A stretch of DNA of 64,000 bases from Anaeramoeba ignava (taxonomy: Eukaryota; Metamonada; Anaeramoebidae). The stretch is taken from assembly GCA_028826165.1 (NCBI GenBank), contig JAPDFW010000103.1, positions 387,501 through 451,500 of the forward strand. The letters run 5' to 3'. The notes below the pieces were generated by a model, which saw only the letters and a list, made by a program, of their open reading frames with translations, ran no database searches and was not told the origin of the DNA. Below, piece after piece: positions 13,423 to 24,573 of this stretch (position 1 is the first letter of the stretch; each line of letters opens with the position of its first letter). The position numbers and the translations under genes are program-made.

Positions 13423-13748
13423 ATTAATCAGTTTAACAGAAAAATAATTTGGTTTTTTTTTTTTTTTATTAAGTTGATTAAGATTGAAAAAGTCAACTTA
13501 ATGAATTGAATTTTGAAGAAAAAAAAAATTCATTTATAATTTTTTTTTCATTTTCTTATTCAATTCATTCTTTTTTTTTTTGATTTCTTTTTCAATAATT
13601 AATTCTTTTTTCTTTCTTCTTTTCTTTCTTTAATTTTCATTATTTTCCAAATTTTTGATTTAAATTGAATCAAATCAATGAAAACAAGAATAAAAATGTT
13701 CTTTTGAAATCAAAAGAATTTGAAATAAATTAAGTTTTTTTTTTGATT
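13423..13748. other. convergent 3' intergenic region
   Basis: Lies between the G-alpha stop and the coiled-coil gene stop on the other strand. It includes an inverted pair AAGTTGATTAAG / AAAAAGTCAACTTA near 13471-13501 that could form a weak hairpin in the G-alpha 3' UTR. Otherwise it is T/C-rich sequence without a gene. Confidence 0.4.
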
Positions 13749-16700
13749 CTAATTATCACTATCATTATCATTATCATTATCATTATCATTATCATTTTCA
13801 TTTTCATTTTCATTATCATTTTCATTTTCACTAACTGTATTATCATTTTCATTATCATTTTCATTTTCACTAACTGTATTATCATTTTCATTATCATTAT
13901 CATTATCATTATTATTTTCATTTTCATTTTGATTTTCATTATCATTTTGATTTTGATTTTCATTTTCATTTTGATTTTCATTTTCATTTTCATTTTGATT
14001 TTTTTGATTTTGATTTTGATTTTGATTTTGATTTTGATTTTCTTTTAATTTTTGAATCTTTAATTCTAATTTGGAAATTTTCCCAAGATTTTCTGTAATT
14101 TTTAGTTGAAATGTACCACAAGCATCAAAATCATTTTCTTTACTAGATTTTTCAATTTTTTGATCAAGTTCAATATTTTCTTCTTTTAATTTTTGACAAC
14201 TTTCAATTAATTCTTCATAATTTTCATTTTCATTTTCATTTTCATTTTCATTTTCATTTTCATTTTCATTTTCATTTTCATTTTCATTTTCATTTTCATT
14301 TTCATTTTCATTTTCATTTTCATTTTCATTTTCATTTTCATTTTCATTTTCTTTTTCATTTTCATTTAAATCAATCTTATCTCCTAAAATTTTCATAATT
14401 ACTTGATTTTCAACTTTAAACAATTCAAATTGAGCTTGTAAAAAATTATCATCGTTTTTCAATTCACTTTAAAGAAGTTAATGGAAAAAAATAATTTAAT
14501 TTTTTAATTTTAATTTTTCAATCATTTAATTTTTCAATTTTTTTACCTCATTTCTTCCTTATTATATTTTTCAATCTTTGATTTTAAAAACTTCACTCTT
14601 TTTTGATAAAAATCTTCCACTTTCGATTGATATTCTGATACTGATTTTAACTTATTAGTTTTACTTGATTCAATTTCTCTCATTAAATCACTGAGTTTTT
14701 GAGATAAATCATTCAATCTCTCCTCATTTTTTTTAGAATTTTCTTGAGATTCTTTAATTTTTTGAGAAATTGATTTGACTGCTTTTACATTTTTAAATGA
14801 AATTGCAAATTCTTTTTGTTTAATAAGTTCAGGAATTAATGTTTCAATAAATTTAATTTGATTTTTTAATAAAAATATTTCCTCATTTGTTAAAATGGTA
14901 TTTTGAGAAATTGATAATTCATGATCTTCCAAATTTCTAATTTTGCTTTCATATTCTGCAATTTCTTTATGAAAATGTGATTTTTGTTGTAATTCATCTT
15001 CTTGTTCTCTTTTATTATCTTGTATTCCATTTTCAAATTTTTCAAGTTCTTTAATTTTTTTGTTTTCATTTTCAATTAACAAATTAATGTTTTGAATTGA
15101 TTCTTCAAACTCAATTTTTAATTGTTTAAACTTGTTTGTTTCATTTTCAAATGATGATGTTTTTTTTTCCAATGTTTTTTGCTTTTTTTCAAATTGTTCT
15201 TGCCGTTTTTTCAATTCCATCTCTTGATTTTCAAATTCTTGAGTTTCTGTTTTAAATTTAGATTTTATAAGATCAATATTACTTTGAATTTCTTTGATTG
15301 TTAAACGGTTTTTTTTGAGTTGTTTTTTATCTTGTTTGATTTTTTCTTTTAAATCAAGTATTTTTTGCTTAAATTTTTTAAAAATTAAATTGAATTAAAA
15401 AAATTGAATTAAAAAAATTGAATTAAAAAATGATTTATTTACTTCTGTTTCTTTTTCTTGTGATTCTTTTGATTTAATTTCTTCAGAAATCGTTTTTGTT
15501 TTTTCATTCATTTTTTCTTCTATATTTTGTTTATCTTTTTCAAATTGAACAGATTCTTGTTGGTATTTTTGATTTAAAAGTGTTTTGTTTTCATTTTGTT
15601 TCGTCATTTCCAATTTAAGCATTTCTAATTTTTCATCTGCTTTTTCAGAATATAAACTAAATTGGTTCTTCATTTCAATCTAAATCAAACAAAAAAAATA
15701 ATTAAAAATTTGGAAATTTAAATAATAAATTAATATACATTATTTTGACTAGTTTTCTCTTTTTTCTGTTTTAATTTATCAAGAGATTCTTCAAATGATT
15801 TGATTTTATTGTTTTCTATTTCTGTTAATTTATTATTGACTTCTTTGTGCTCTTTTTGTAAAGCTTGAATTTCTTTATGTGTTTCTTGGATTTCATGCAT
15901 TAATTGTTCTGCAAATTCAAAATCTGCTTCTCCAGTTGCTTTTACTTGTTGTTTTTCTTTTTCTTTGATTTCTTTCCTTTTTTCAGTCATTTTTTCAAAG
16001 ATTTGTTTTTTCTCGATTAAAATTTGTTTTTCTTTTTCTTTTAAATTTTTCAAGTTTGTTTCAATTTTTTGGTTTGTTGATGAAGTTTTCGGAGTTTTTA
16101 AAGTCTGGAAAATATTGAGTATTTTTGATAATTCATTAAATATTTGGAGAAAGGAATTTTTTTGTTCTTTGTTTGAATCAATATTTGAATCAATATTTGA
16201 TTTATTTTTTGATTTATTTTTTGATTTATTTTTTGATTCAATTTTTGATTTATTTTTTGATTCAATTTTTGATTCAATTTTCTTGTATAATTCAGGTTTT
16301 TGTGTTTCATTTTGTGTTTCATTTTGTGTTTCATTTTGTGTTTCATTTTGTGTTTCATTTTGTGTTTCATTTTGTGTTTCATTTTGTGTTTCATTTTGTG
16401 TTTCATTTTTTGATTCAATTTTTGATTCAATTTTTGATTCAATTTTTGATTCAATTTTTGATTCAATTTTTGATTCAATTTTTGATTCATTTTTCTTGTA
16501 TAATTCAGGTTTTTGTGTTTCATTTTGTGATTCATTTTGTGTTTCATTTTTTAATTCATTTTGTGTTTCATTTTGTGATTCATTTTGTGTTTCATTTTGT
16601 GTTTCATTTTGTGTTTCATTTTGTGTTTCATTTTGTGTTTCATTTTGTGTTTCATTTTGTGTTTCATTTTTTAATTCATTTTGTGTTTCATTTTCTTTTT

Positions 16701-17288
16701 TTTTCATTTCTTCTAATCCAACTTGAATAGCATTTGATGGATCTAAATCTCTTAAATAACCAGGTTTCTTTGTTGTAATTTTTTTCTTTTTTTTCTTTCT
16801 GTTTTGAAGAATTTTTGGATTAATTTTTGGATTAATTTTTGGTTCTAAAAAAAAATTTGAAAATAAAAGAAGAATTATTTTTAAAATTTGATTTGATTTG
16901 ATTTGATTTGAATTTTTTTACTTTGTTTTTTTATTGGTTTTTTTTTCGGTTTTTGGGTTGATTTTGTAAATGAAAATGAATTTGTTTGTTCTGTTTGAGT
17001 TTCATTATTTTCAATTCCTTTTGATTGATTTAGAAAACCAAAAGCTGAATTTGTTTCTTGACTAAAAAAATAAAGAGAAAAAAATTATTTAAATAAATTT
17101 AAATTATTGAAAAAGAAAAATTTTTTTTTTTTCGCTTTTTATTTCATTTTTTTTTACTTCGTTTCTTTTTGTGATTCTGTTGGCATATTTAATCCTGAGA
17201 ATAAACTAAATCCATTTCCTTGTTGTTCTTGTTGATTTTGTTGAAATAAAGAAGAATTATTTGATTGATTTTTTTCTGAATCACTCAT
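13749..17288 (-). CDS. long coiled-coil, low-complexity repeat protein
   Basis: Exons 17288-17158, 17061-16922, 16844-15739, 15679-15443, 15367-14547 and 14466-13749 join in consistent phases to 1050 residues. The N terminus is Gln/Asn-rich with Phe-Gly/Phe-Leu patches (GFSLFSGL, SAFGFL). A Lys-rich stretch follows, then NETQ tetrapeptide and KIES repeats. Glu/Lys-rich coiled-coil makes up most of the rest, with (NE)n and DNDN tails. Three segments resemble the UVR motif (acidic-Asp-Phe-x-x-A...L..I): near EADFEFAEQLMHEI, KNVKAVKSISQKI and ENDFDACGTFQLKI. The function is not recognised; it may be a scaffold. The large repeat frames on the opposite strand are shadows. Confidence 0.8.
14215..14375 (-). 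repeat. coding (AATGAA)n tract encoding Asn-Glu repeats
   Basis: An almost pure hexanucleotide, TTTCAT on the + strand, in the last exon of the coiled-coil gene. It encodes about 22 Asn-Glu dipeptides. The reading frame is intact on both sides. Confidence 0.85.
15980..16690 (-). repeat. coding NETQ and KIES minisatellites
   Basis: In-frame tandem 12-bp units encode Asn-Glu-Thr-Gln at about 16290-16400 and 16500-16700, alternating with Lys-Ile-Glu-Ser units. The separator ELYKK appears twice, so a composite block KPELYKK plus its repeats has itself been duplicated. Confidence 0.8.
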
Positions 17289-17490
17289 TTTATTAAAAAT
17301 GAAAAAAATGAAAAAAATGAAAAAAATGAAAAAAATGAAAAAAATGAAAATATTATTTTTTAATTTGATTTAATTTAATTTAAAAAAGTGGAATGGAAAA
17401 ATTTTTCTTTTTTATTGAATTCTTTTTAATTAGATTTGATTTTTAAATGAAAGAAATAAATTTTATTATTATTTTCTTCATTTTATTATT
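17289..17490. other. spacer between coiled-coil gene start and IWS1 stop
   Basis: 202 bp upstream of the coiled-coil gene on the minus strand. It contains six AAAAATG heptamers (about 17297-17350) immediately before the start codon. No gene is seen. Confidence 0.45.
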
Positions 17491-19717
17491 TTATTTTCTT
17501 CTTGGAGGACGAATTTTCTTCTCAAATGTATTTGTAATTGGTCTTCTCAATATTTCTTCATCAGAAATTAATGATTTCTATTTTTAATTAAAATTGATTT
17601 TGATTTAAATTTGATTTAATATTGATTTAATTTTGATTTAATTTGATTTAATTTAAATTTGATTTAAATTTGATTTTGATTTTAATTTAAAATTGATTTA
17701 AAATTGATTTAAAATTGATTTAAATTTGATTTAAATTTAATTTAATTTTGATTTAATTTTGATTTAAATTTGATTTAATATTGATTTAATTTTGATTTAA
17801 ATTTGATTTAATATTGATTTAAATTTGATTTAAATTTAATTTAATTTTGATTTAAATTTGATTTAATTTTAATTTAAATTTAATTTAATTTTGATTTAAA
17901 TTTGATTTAAATTTGATTTAAATTTGATTTAATATTGATTTAATTTTGATTTATTTTTAATTAAAATTGAGGATTTAAATTTGATTTAAATTTATTTAAA
18001 TTTGATTTAATTTTGATTTAATTTTGATTTATTTTTAATTAAAATTGATTTTGATTTAAATTTGATTTGATTTTGATTTTAAATTAAATTTGATTTAAAT
18101 TTAAATTTGATTTAATTTAAATTTTGATTTAAATTTGATTTAAATTTGATTTAAATTTGATTTAAATTTGATTTAAATTTGATTTAAATTTAATTTGATT
18201 TAAATTTGATTTAATTTTGATTTAAATTTGATTTAATTTTGATTTAAATTTGATTTAATTTTGATTTAATTTTGATTTAATTTTGATTTAATTTTGATTT
18301 AATTTTGATTTAAATTTGATTTAAATTTAATTACAGGAAGCCGTATAAAATCATGCAAAGGAACTTGAGGTAATTCAACATTTTGTGAAATTGATTGATT
18401 CTTATTCTTTCTATTTAGAATTTGATCCAAATTCTGAGTTTTAATTTTATTTTTTCGATTAGAACGAACATTTTTATTTGAACGAAAAACAGAATTATCA
18501 TTATCATTAACATTATCATTCTCATTTTCATTCTCATTATCACTATCAACATTAGATTCCAAAAGAGTAGGTGCATTTAAATAATTTTCTTTAGCTTGAT
18601 TTTCCCACATTTTTTTATAATCGGATTGCAAATCCAAAGCTTGTCTGATCCATTTATCAAGTAATTCTCTAGAGATTCTTCCAACTGGAGACGATGGATC
18701 AGAGGATAAAGAAATTTCTCTTATTATTTTTCCAATTCCAGTTTCTTTTAAAATTTCCGTTGAAATGGAAAATTTGGAAATTATTTCAAGACAGAATTTT
18801 TGGATCAATTTGTTCGGTTTTGATAAATCTGGAAGTGGCAAAAGCCATTTCTTAATCACTTCAAAAATCCCACACGAAATCAATGCGTTGTGATTTTCGT
18901 GATTATTCAAATGCGGAGACACTTGTGGAATTAATTGCAATTTTGTAATTGCTGGTTTTGATATTCTATTTAATTCAATATCTTTTTCATTTGCTTCTTC
19001 CATTTGTATCAATATTTCTCTCATGTGAGACTCAATTTCTTCTTCTGTTCGTTTCGTTCTTGATCGGTTTTTCTTTTGCTTTGGTGTTTTTTCTTCTTCT
19101 TCTGATCCAAGTTGTATTCTGTCATTATTTTCACTATTTCTTCGTTTTTTACTATTTGTTCGTTTTTTTCCACTTTTTCCTTTTTTGCCTTTTTTTCTTT
19201 TTCCTTTCTTTCTTTTTGTGTTTGAATCCTCACTTTTTTTTGTTGATTTTCTTCGTTTCTTTTTTGTTGATCTTTTTTTTTTATCTTTTCTTTGTAATTT
19301 TTTGAGATTAATATCAAAATTATCATTATCTCCATCAAGATTTTCTTCCTCAATTGAATTTTCTTTATCCTTTTCATCTTGAGATTTAATTTCTGTGTCT
19401 TTTTCAATATCAGGATTATAATCATCAGAAGAATCATCTGAATTTTCAATTGAATTTTCAACTGAATTTTCAACTGAATTTTCTTTTTCAATTTCTTTTT
19501 CAATTTCTTTTTCAATTTCTTTTTCTAATTCTTCTTTGTTTTTTGTTCTAAGTGTTGAAAGATCGTTTTCATCATCTGATAAACTATTTTCATGTTGAAT
19601 AATTTCGATTTGATCTGATAATTCATCTAAATCATTTATTTCTTCAATTTTATTTTCATTTTCATTTGGATTTTCATTTAAATTGATTTTTTCTGTTTGG
19701 TTTGAGTTATTTTCCAT
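17491..19717 (-). CDS. IWS1: transcription elongation factor IWS1/Spn1
   Basis: Exons 19717-18335 and 17577-17491 make 489 residues. The N-terminal half is acidic and then Lys/Arg/Ser-rich, as expected of an intrinsically disordered histone- and Spt6-binding region. Residues about 231-375 are the conserved TFIIS-N/Spn1 core, with NRISKPAITKLQLIPQV, GIFEVIKKWLLPLPD, TGIGKIIREI and a following LxSDYKKMW segment. IWS1 works with Spt6 on elongating RNA polymerase II in the nucleus. The last 28 codons lie in a separate exon across a 757-bp intron. Its sequence, KSLISDEEILRRPIT, fits the basic C-terminal tail of the family. The gene is divergent from the first BTB-TLDc gene, 1.5 kb away. Confidence 0.92.
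17578..18334 (-). repeat. TTTGATTTAAA satellite filling the IWS1 intron
   Basis: A 757-bp phase-0 intron, GTAATT...AATAG on the minus strand. It is made of TTTGATTTAAA and TTTGATTTAAT units of about 11-12 bp. The second exon is only 87 nt and would be missed without the tail-sequence match. Confidence 0.8.
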
Positions 19718-19759
19718 TTACGAAAAAAAAATGAAATTGTGAAAGAAAAAAATGAAAAT

Positions 19760-20800
19760 ATTTTTTTTCTAAAATTTTTTTAATCAATTAAATAAACAAA
19801 AATAAAAATAGGTTTAATTTAATATTTAATTTATAAATTAATTTAAAAATATAATTTAATATTTAATTTCATTATTAAAATAATAATTTATTGTTTTAGA
19901 TTTAAATATTTTATTATTTAAATATTAAACATATAAATATAAAAAATAAGAATAGGTTTAATTTAATATTTAATTTATAAATTAATTTAAAAATATAATT
20001 TAATATTTAATTTTATGTTTAAAATAATAATTTAATGTTTTAGATTTAAATATTTTATTATTTAAATATTTAACATAAAAATATAAAAAATGAAAATAGA
20101 TTTAATTTAATATTTAATTTATAAATTAATTTAAAAATATAATTTAATATTTAATTTTTATTATTAAAATAATAATTTATTGTTTTAGATTTAAATATTT
20201 TATTATTTAAAATATTTAACATATAAATATAAAAATAAGAATAGATTTAATTTAATATTTAATTTATAAATTAATTTAAAAATATAATTTAATATTTAAT
20301 TTTATGTTTGAAATAATAATTTATTGTTTTAGATTTAAATATTTTATTATTTTAAATATTAAACATATAAATATAAAAATAAAAATAGATTTAATTTAAT
20401 ATTTAATTTATAAATTAATTTAAAATATAATTTAATATTTAATTTCATTATTAAAATAATAATTTAATGTTTTAAATTTAAATATTTTATTATTTAAAAA
20501 TATTTAACATAAAAATATAAAAATGAAAATAGATTTAATTTAATATTTAATTTATAAATTAATTTAAAAATATAATTTAATATTTAATTTCATTATTAAA
20601 ATAATAATTTATTGTTTTAGATTTAAATATTTTATTATTTAAATATTTAACATATAAATATAAAAATAAGAATAAATTTAATTTAATATTTAATTTATAA
20701 ATCAATTTAAAAATATAATTTAATATTTAATTTTATTATTAAAAATAATAATTTAATGTTTTAGATTTAAATATTTTATTATTTAAAAATATTTTGAAAA
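19760..20800. repeat. satellite A, first array (about 144-bp units)
   Basis: About seven tandem units with starts marked by (A/G)GATTTAATTTAAT at roughly 19811, 19955, 20099, 20244, 20388, 20532 and 20674. Each unit contains TTGTTTTAGATTTAAAT and TTTAACATATAAATAT. The same satellite occurs at 48955-50490 upstream of the homologous BTB-TLDc gene. Confidence 0.9.
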
Positions 20801-21228
20801 TTGATTTTTGAAATTAAAATTTTATCTTTTTGAATTAAATTGAATTAATATTAATTTAGAAATTTGTTTTTAAATTTAAATTTATTAATAATTTTTAAAT
20901 TCCAAAAAAAAAAATTAAATTAAAAATTAAATTAAAATAATTTTCCTTTTTTTTTTAATAATAAAAATTAATAAAAAATAATAATAATTTATTAATAAAT
21001 TAATTTAAAATAATAAATTAAAAAGAAAATTAAATTAATTATTAATTTAAATTTATTCCTTATTTTTATATTTTTATTTATTTTCAAAATCCATTTTTTA
21101 TTTTTAAATTTTTAAATTTTTAAATTTTTAAATTTTTAAATTTTTCATTTTTCATTTTTCCTTTTTTAAACAACAAAACAAAAACAACAAAACAAAAAAC
21201 ACAAAAAACACAAAAAACAAAAAACAAA
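20801..21228 (+). promoter_or_regulatory. 5' flank of BTB-TLDc gene 1
   Basis: Non-satellite AT-rich sequence that is nearly identical to the segment just upstream of 50889. It ends in an AACAAAACAAAA tract right before the ATG. Conservation between the two copies suggests that the promoter and 5' UTR were duplicated with the gene. Confidence 0.55.
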
Positions 21229-23573
21229 ATGGATAATAATAATAATAATAATAACCAAATTGAAAATGCAAATCAAAATGAAAATGAAAATGAAATGAAA
21301 AATTTAGAAAAAAAAGTAACAAAAAATTTAATTAAAGATTATTCAAACCTTTTAAATGGAAATTCATTTAAAGATTTTTCAATTTTTGTCGAGAATAAAT
21401 CAAATCCTTTTGAAATTAAAGTTCATAAATCAATTTTATCTTCAAGATCTCCTTTTTTTAATGAATCTTTAAGACAAGAATCTCTTTCTATTTCTTTTTA
21501 AATCAATTTAATAAAAAGAAATGGAATCAATTTTGAGTTATATTTATTATGGAAATATTTCTTTTGAGAATCAAGAAAATCTTCTCCAATTATTGGAAAT
21601 TTCAATTTATTTTAAATTAAATTTATTGAAAGAAATTATTCAAAAAAAAATTTCAAATTCAATTAATTATTCAAATTTTTTCCAATTTTTATTCCAAAAT
21701 CGAAATTTAAATTCAAATGAAATTGAAATAAAATGTTTTGAATTAATAAATCAAAATTTTTCCCAAATTCAGAATAATGAGAATTTATTCAATTTAACTA
21801 AAGAAGAAATTATCAAATTTATTCAATTTAAACAAGAAAAAAAAGAAATTTTTCAATTTGATTTTTTTCAATTTTTAAATAATTGGATTAAAAAAAGAGT
21901 TAAATCATTAAAATTAAAGAAATATAAACAGAAAATGAATGCAAAGAAAAGATTATTTCATTCTTTTTTTTCATTATTTGATAAAGATTCAATTTCAAAA
22001 CAAGATTTTGATAAATTAAAACAATTTGATATTTTTCTTCCAAATTATTTTTTAATTCATTTTGAAAGAACTATTTTTGAAATTCAAGATCAAGAAAATC
22101 AAACAAAAATCAAAGAAAATGAAAAGAAAATTAAAAGAAGAGATAAAAGAATCAAATTATTTGAATCTGAAACTCAAAATTTAAAACAAGAAAATCAAAA
22201 GAAAGAAAAAGATATTCAAAATCTAAAATCTGAAAATCAAAATCAAAAACAGGAAAATGAAAATAAAGAAAAGAAAATTAAATCATTTGAATCTGAAACT
22301 CAAAATTTAAAACAAGAAAATCAAAAGAAAGAAAAAGAAAATCAAAATTTAAAAAAAGAAAATCAAAAGAAAGAAAAAGATATTCAAAATCTAAAATCTG
22401 AAAATGAAAAGAAAGATAAGATTATCAAACAAAAAGATGAAGAAATTCAAAATCTTAAATTATCATTTGAAAAAGAAAATCAAAAAGAAGAATCAAAACA
22501 AAATGAAAATAAATTGTTGAAGATTTTTTCAAATTCAGAAATTATTAAAGATATTGAATATGTTAAGAAATTACAAGAATGGATAAATGATAATGATTTT
22601 TTTTCTAAAATGAAAAAAGGATTTTCAGCAAAAAGAGATGGATTTGATTCTCAAAATTGGCATAAAGCAGTTGATGATAAAGGAAAAACATTAGTTATTA
22701 TCAAAACAAAAGATAATTTTATTTTTGGAGGATTTACTCAAGTTGGATGGACAAATGATAAATCAAAATGGAGTGAAGAGCATGATGGAGGAGATTATGG
22801 ATATATTAAAGATGAAAATGCATTTATTTTTTCATTAAGAAATGATAAAGGAGATAGAAAACCAGAAAAGTTTACAATTAAACAAGGTCAAGAACAATAT
22901 GCAATTGAACATGATTTAAAAGATGGTCCAACTTTTGGAAGTAAATATAATAATAAATAATAATATTTCAATTTAAAATAAAATTAATTTTAAATTAAAT
23001 TATTATTAATTATTATTAAAATTAATTATTTATCTTTATTAAAATAGATCGTAAATAATTTATATTTAATAAATATTTATTATTATAATTAAAATTAAAT
23101 TAATAAATAATCTAAAATATTAATATAATAAATAATATTATTATTATTTCAATTTAAAATAAAATTAAATTTAAATTAAATTATTATTAATTATTATTAA
23201 AATTAATTATTTATCTTTATTAAAATAGATAGTAAATAATTTATATTTAATAAATATTTATTATTATAATTAAAATTAAATTAATAAATAATCCAAAATA
23301 TTAATATAATAAATAATATCAATATTTCAATTTAAAATAAAATTAATTTTAAATTAAATTATTATTAATTATTATTAAAATTAATTATTTATATTTATTA
23401 AAATAGATTTTGATTTTTATTTAGAAGATAAATTACAACCTGGTTATTCAGATTTTGGTCGAAGTTATAATCTACCTAATGGAATTACTTATAGAACAAA
23501 TGAAGCTCAAAGTTATTTAGCTGGTTCTTTTAAAAAATGGGTTGTTGATGAACTTGAGACTTATTTCATTTAA
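21229..23573 (+). pseudogene. BTB-coiled-coil-TLDc protein 1, frameshifted
   Basis: Homologue of the gene at 50889. Residues from 21229 encode an N-rich leader and the start of a BTB domain (FKDFSIFVENK...KVHKSILSSRSPFF). At about 21496-21520 two T's are gained in one homopolymer and one A is lost in another relative to the copy at 50889. This leaves a TAA at 21499-21501, with translation resuming in another frame (21521 on). Downstream are the rest of BTB/BACK, a Lys/Glu/Gln coiled coil with repeated FESETQNLKQENQKK units, and a TLDc domain. The TLDc is split at 22940 by intron material of satellite origin and finishes at 23407-23573 (SYLAGSFKKWVVDELETYFI). It is either a recent pseudogene or a functional gene with homopolymer consensus errors, because the rest is intact. 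TLDc proteins are linked to oxidative-stress responses and V-ATPase regulation; the role here is unknown. Confidence 0.75.
22941..23406 (+). other. three tandem satellite-derived introns with 3-nt exons ATC and ATA
   Basis: The interruption of the TLDc domain is three similar units. Each begins GTAAAT and ends TTATTAAAATAG: 22941-23047, 23051-23228 and 23232-23406. Between them lie single triplets ATC (23048-23050) and ATA (23229-23231), flanked exactly by AG and GT. Splicing can join 22940 to 23407 directly (GGA-AAT-TTT) or include both triplets in frame (GGA-AAT-CAT-AAT-TTT). The units match satellite B seen between these genes. Confidence 0.7.
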
Positions 23574-24573
23574 AAACTATTTTTCATTTTTTTTTCAAAA
23601 TTTAATTTTATTTTCTTTTACTTTTAATCAAATTAATTTCTTTAAAATAATAAATAAGAAACAAATCAAATTTTAAATAATTTAATTTTAATTTAAAATA
23701 TTTATTAAAAATTTAATTAATAAATTTTGAAAAATTGAATATTTTTTTTTAAGATAATAAACCAAAATAAAAATTGAAAATAGAAATTAATAATAATCAA
23801 ATTTAAAATTTTTTATTATTTCAATTTAAAATAAAATAAATCTAAAATAAATTATTATTAATTATTATTAAAATTAAATATTTATTTTTATTAAAATATT
23901 TATTCCACTTTTTTTTAATATATTTTATTATAATTTAAAATTAAATTAATAAATAATTAATAATATTAATTCAATAAATAAAAATATTATATCAATTTAA
24001 AATAAAATAAATTTAAAATAAATTATTATTAATTATTATTAAAATTAAATATTTATCTTTATTAAAATATTTATTCCACTTTTTAAATATATTTTATTAT
24101 AATTAAAAATTAAATTAATAAATTAAAAATATTAATTTAATAAATAAAAATATTATATCAAATTAAAATAAAAATAAATTTAAAATAATTTATTATTAAA
24201 AATATTATTAAAATTAAATATTTATCTTTATTAAAAATATTTATTCCACTTTTTTTAATATATTTTATTATAATTAAAATTAAATTAATAAATAATTAAT
24301 AATATTATTCAATAAATAAAAATATTATATCAAATTAAAATAAAATAAATTTAAAATAAATTTATTATTAAATATTATTAAAATTAAATATTTATTTTTA
24401 TTAAAATATTTCAATTTTCTTTTCAAATTTATTAAATTATTGGGAATAATTTTATATTATTTTAAATAAAGAAATGATTATAAAATATATAAAATAGAAT
24501 TAATTTCAAATTTAATTATTTAATATTCTTGATTTTATTTTTCATTTTTTTCTTTTCTATTTTTTAATTAAAA
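23574..24573. repeat. satellite B, array between BTB-TLDc genes 1 and 2
   Basis: After about 230 bp of shared 3' flank there are about four units of roughly 165-175 bp (23815-24420). Each contains TCAATTTAAAATAAAATAAA, a TTATTATTAA stretch, and TTTATTCCACTTTTT in most units. The last 150 bp, ending TTTTTAATTAAAAATGG, resemble the region before 53722 and probably include the promoter of gene 2. Confidence 0.85.

Noticed and set aside
15965-16730. Cys/Val/Ser/Phe-rich + strand frames of 185-253 codons
   Set aside because: Antisense of the NETQ/KIES coding repeats; the minus frame has conserved splice phases and coiled-coil composition.
19760-20800. CRISPR-like array of regular repeats
   Set aside because: Eukaryotic setting, units are contiguous tandem repeats without unique spacers.
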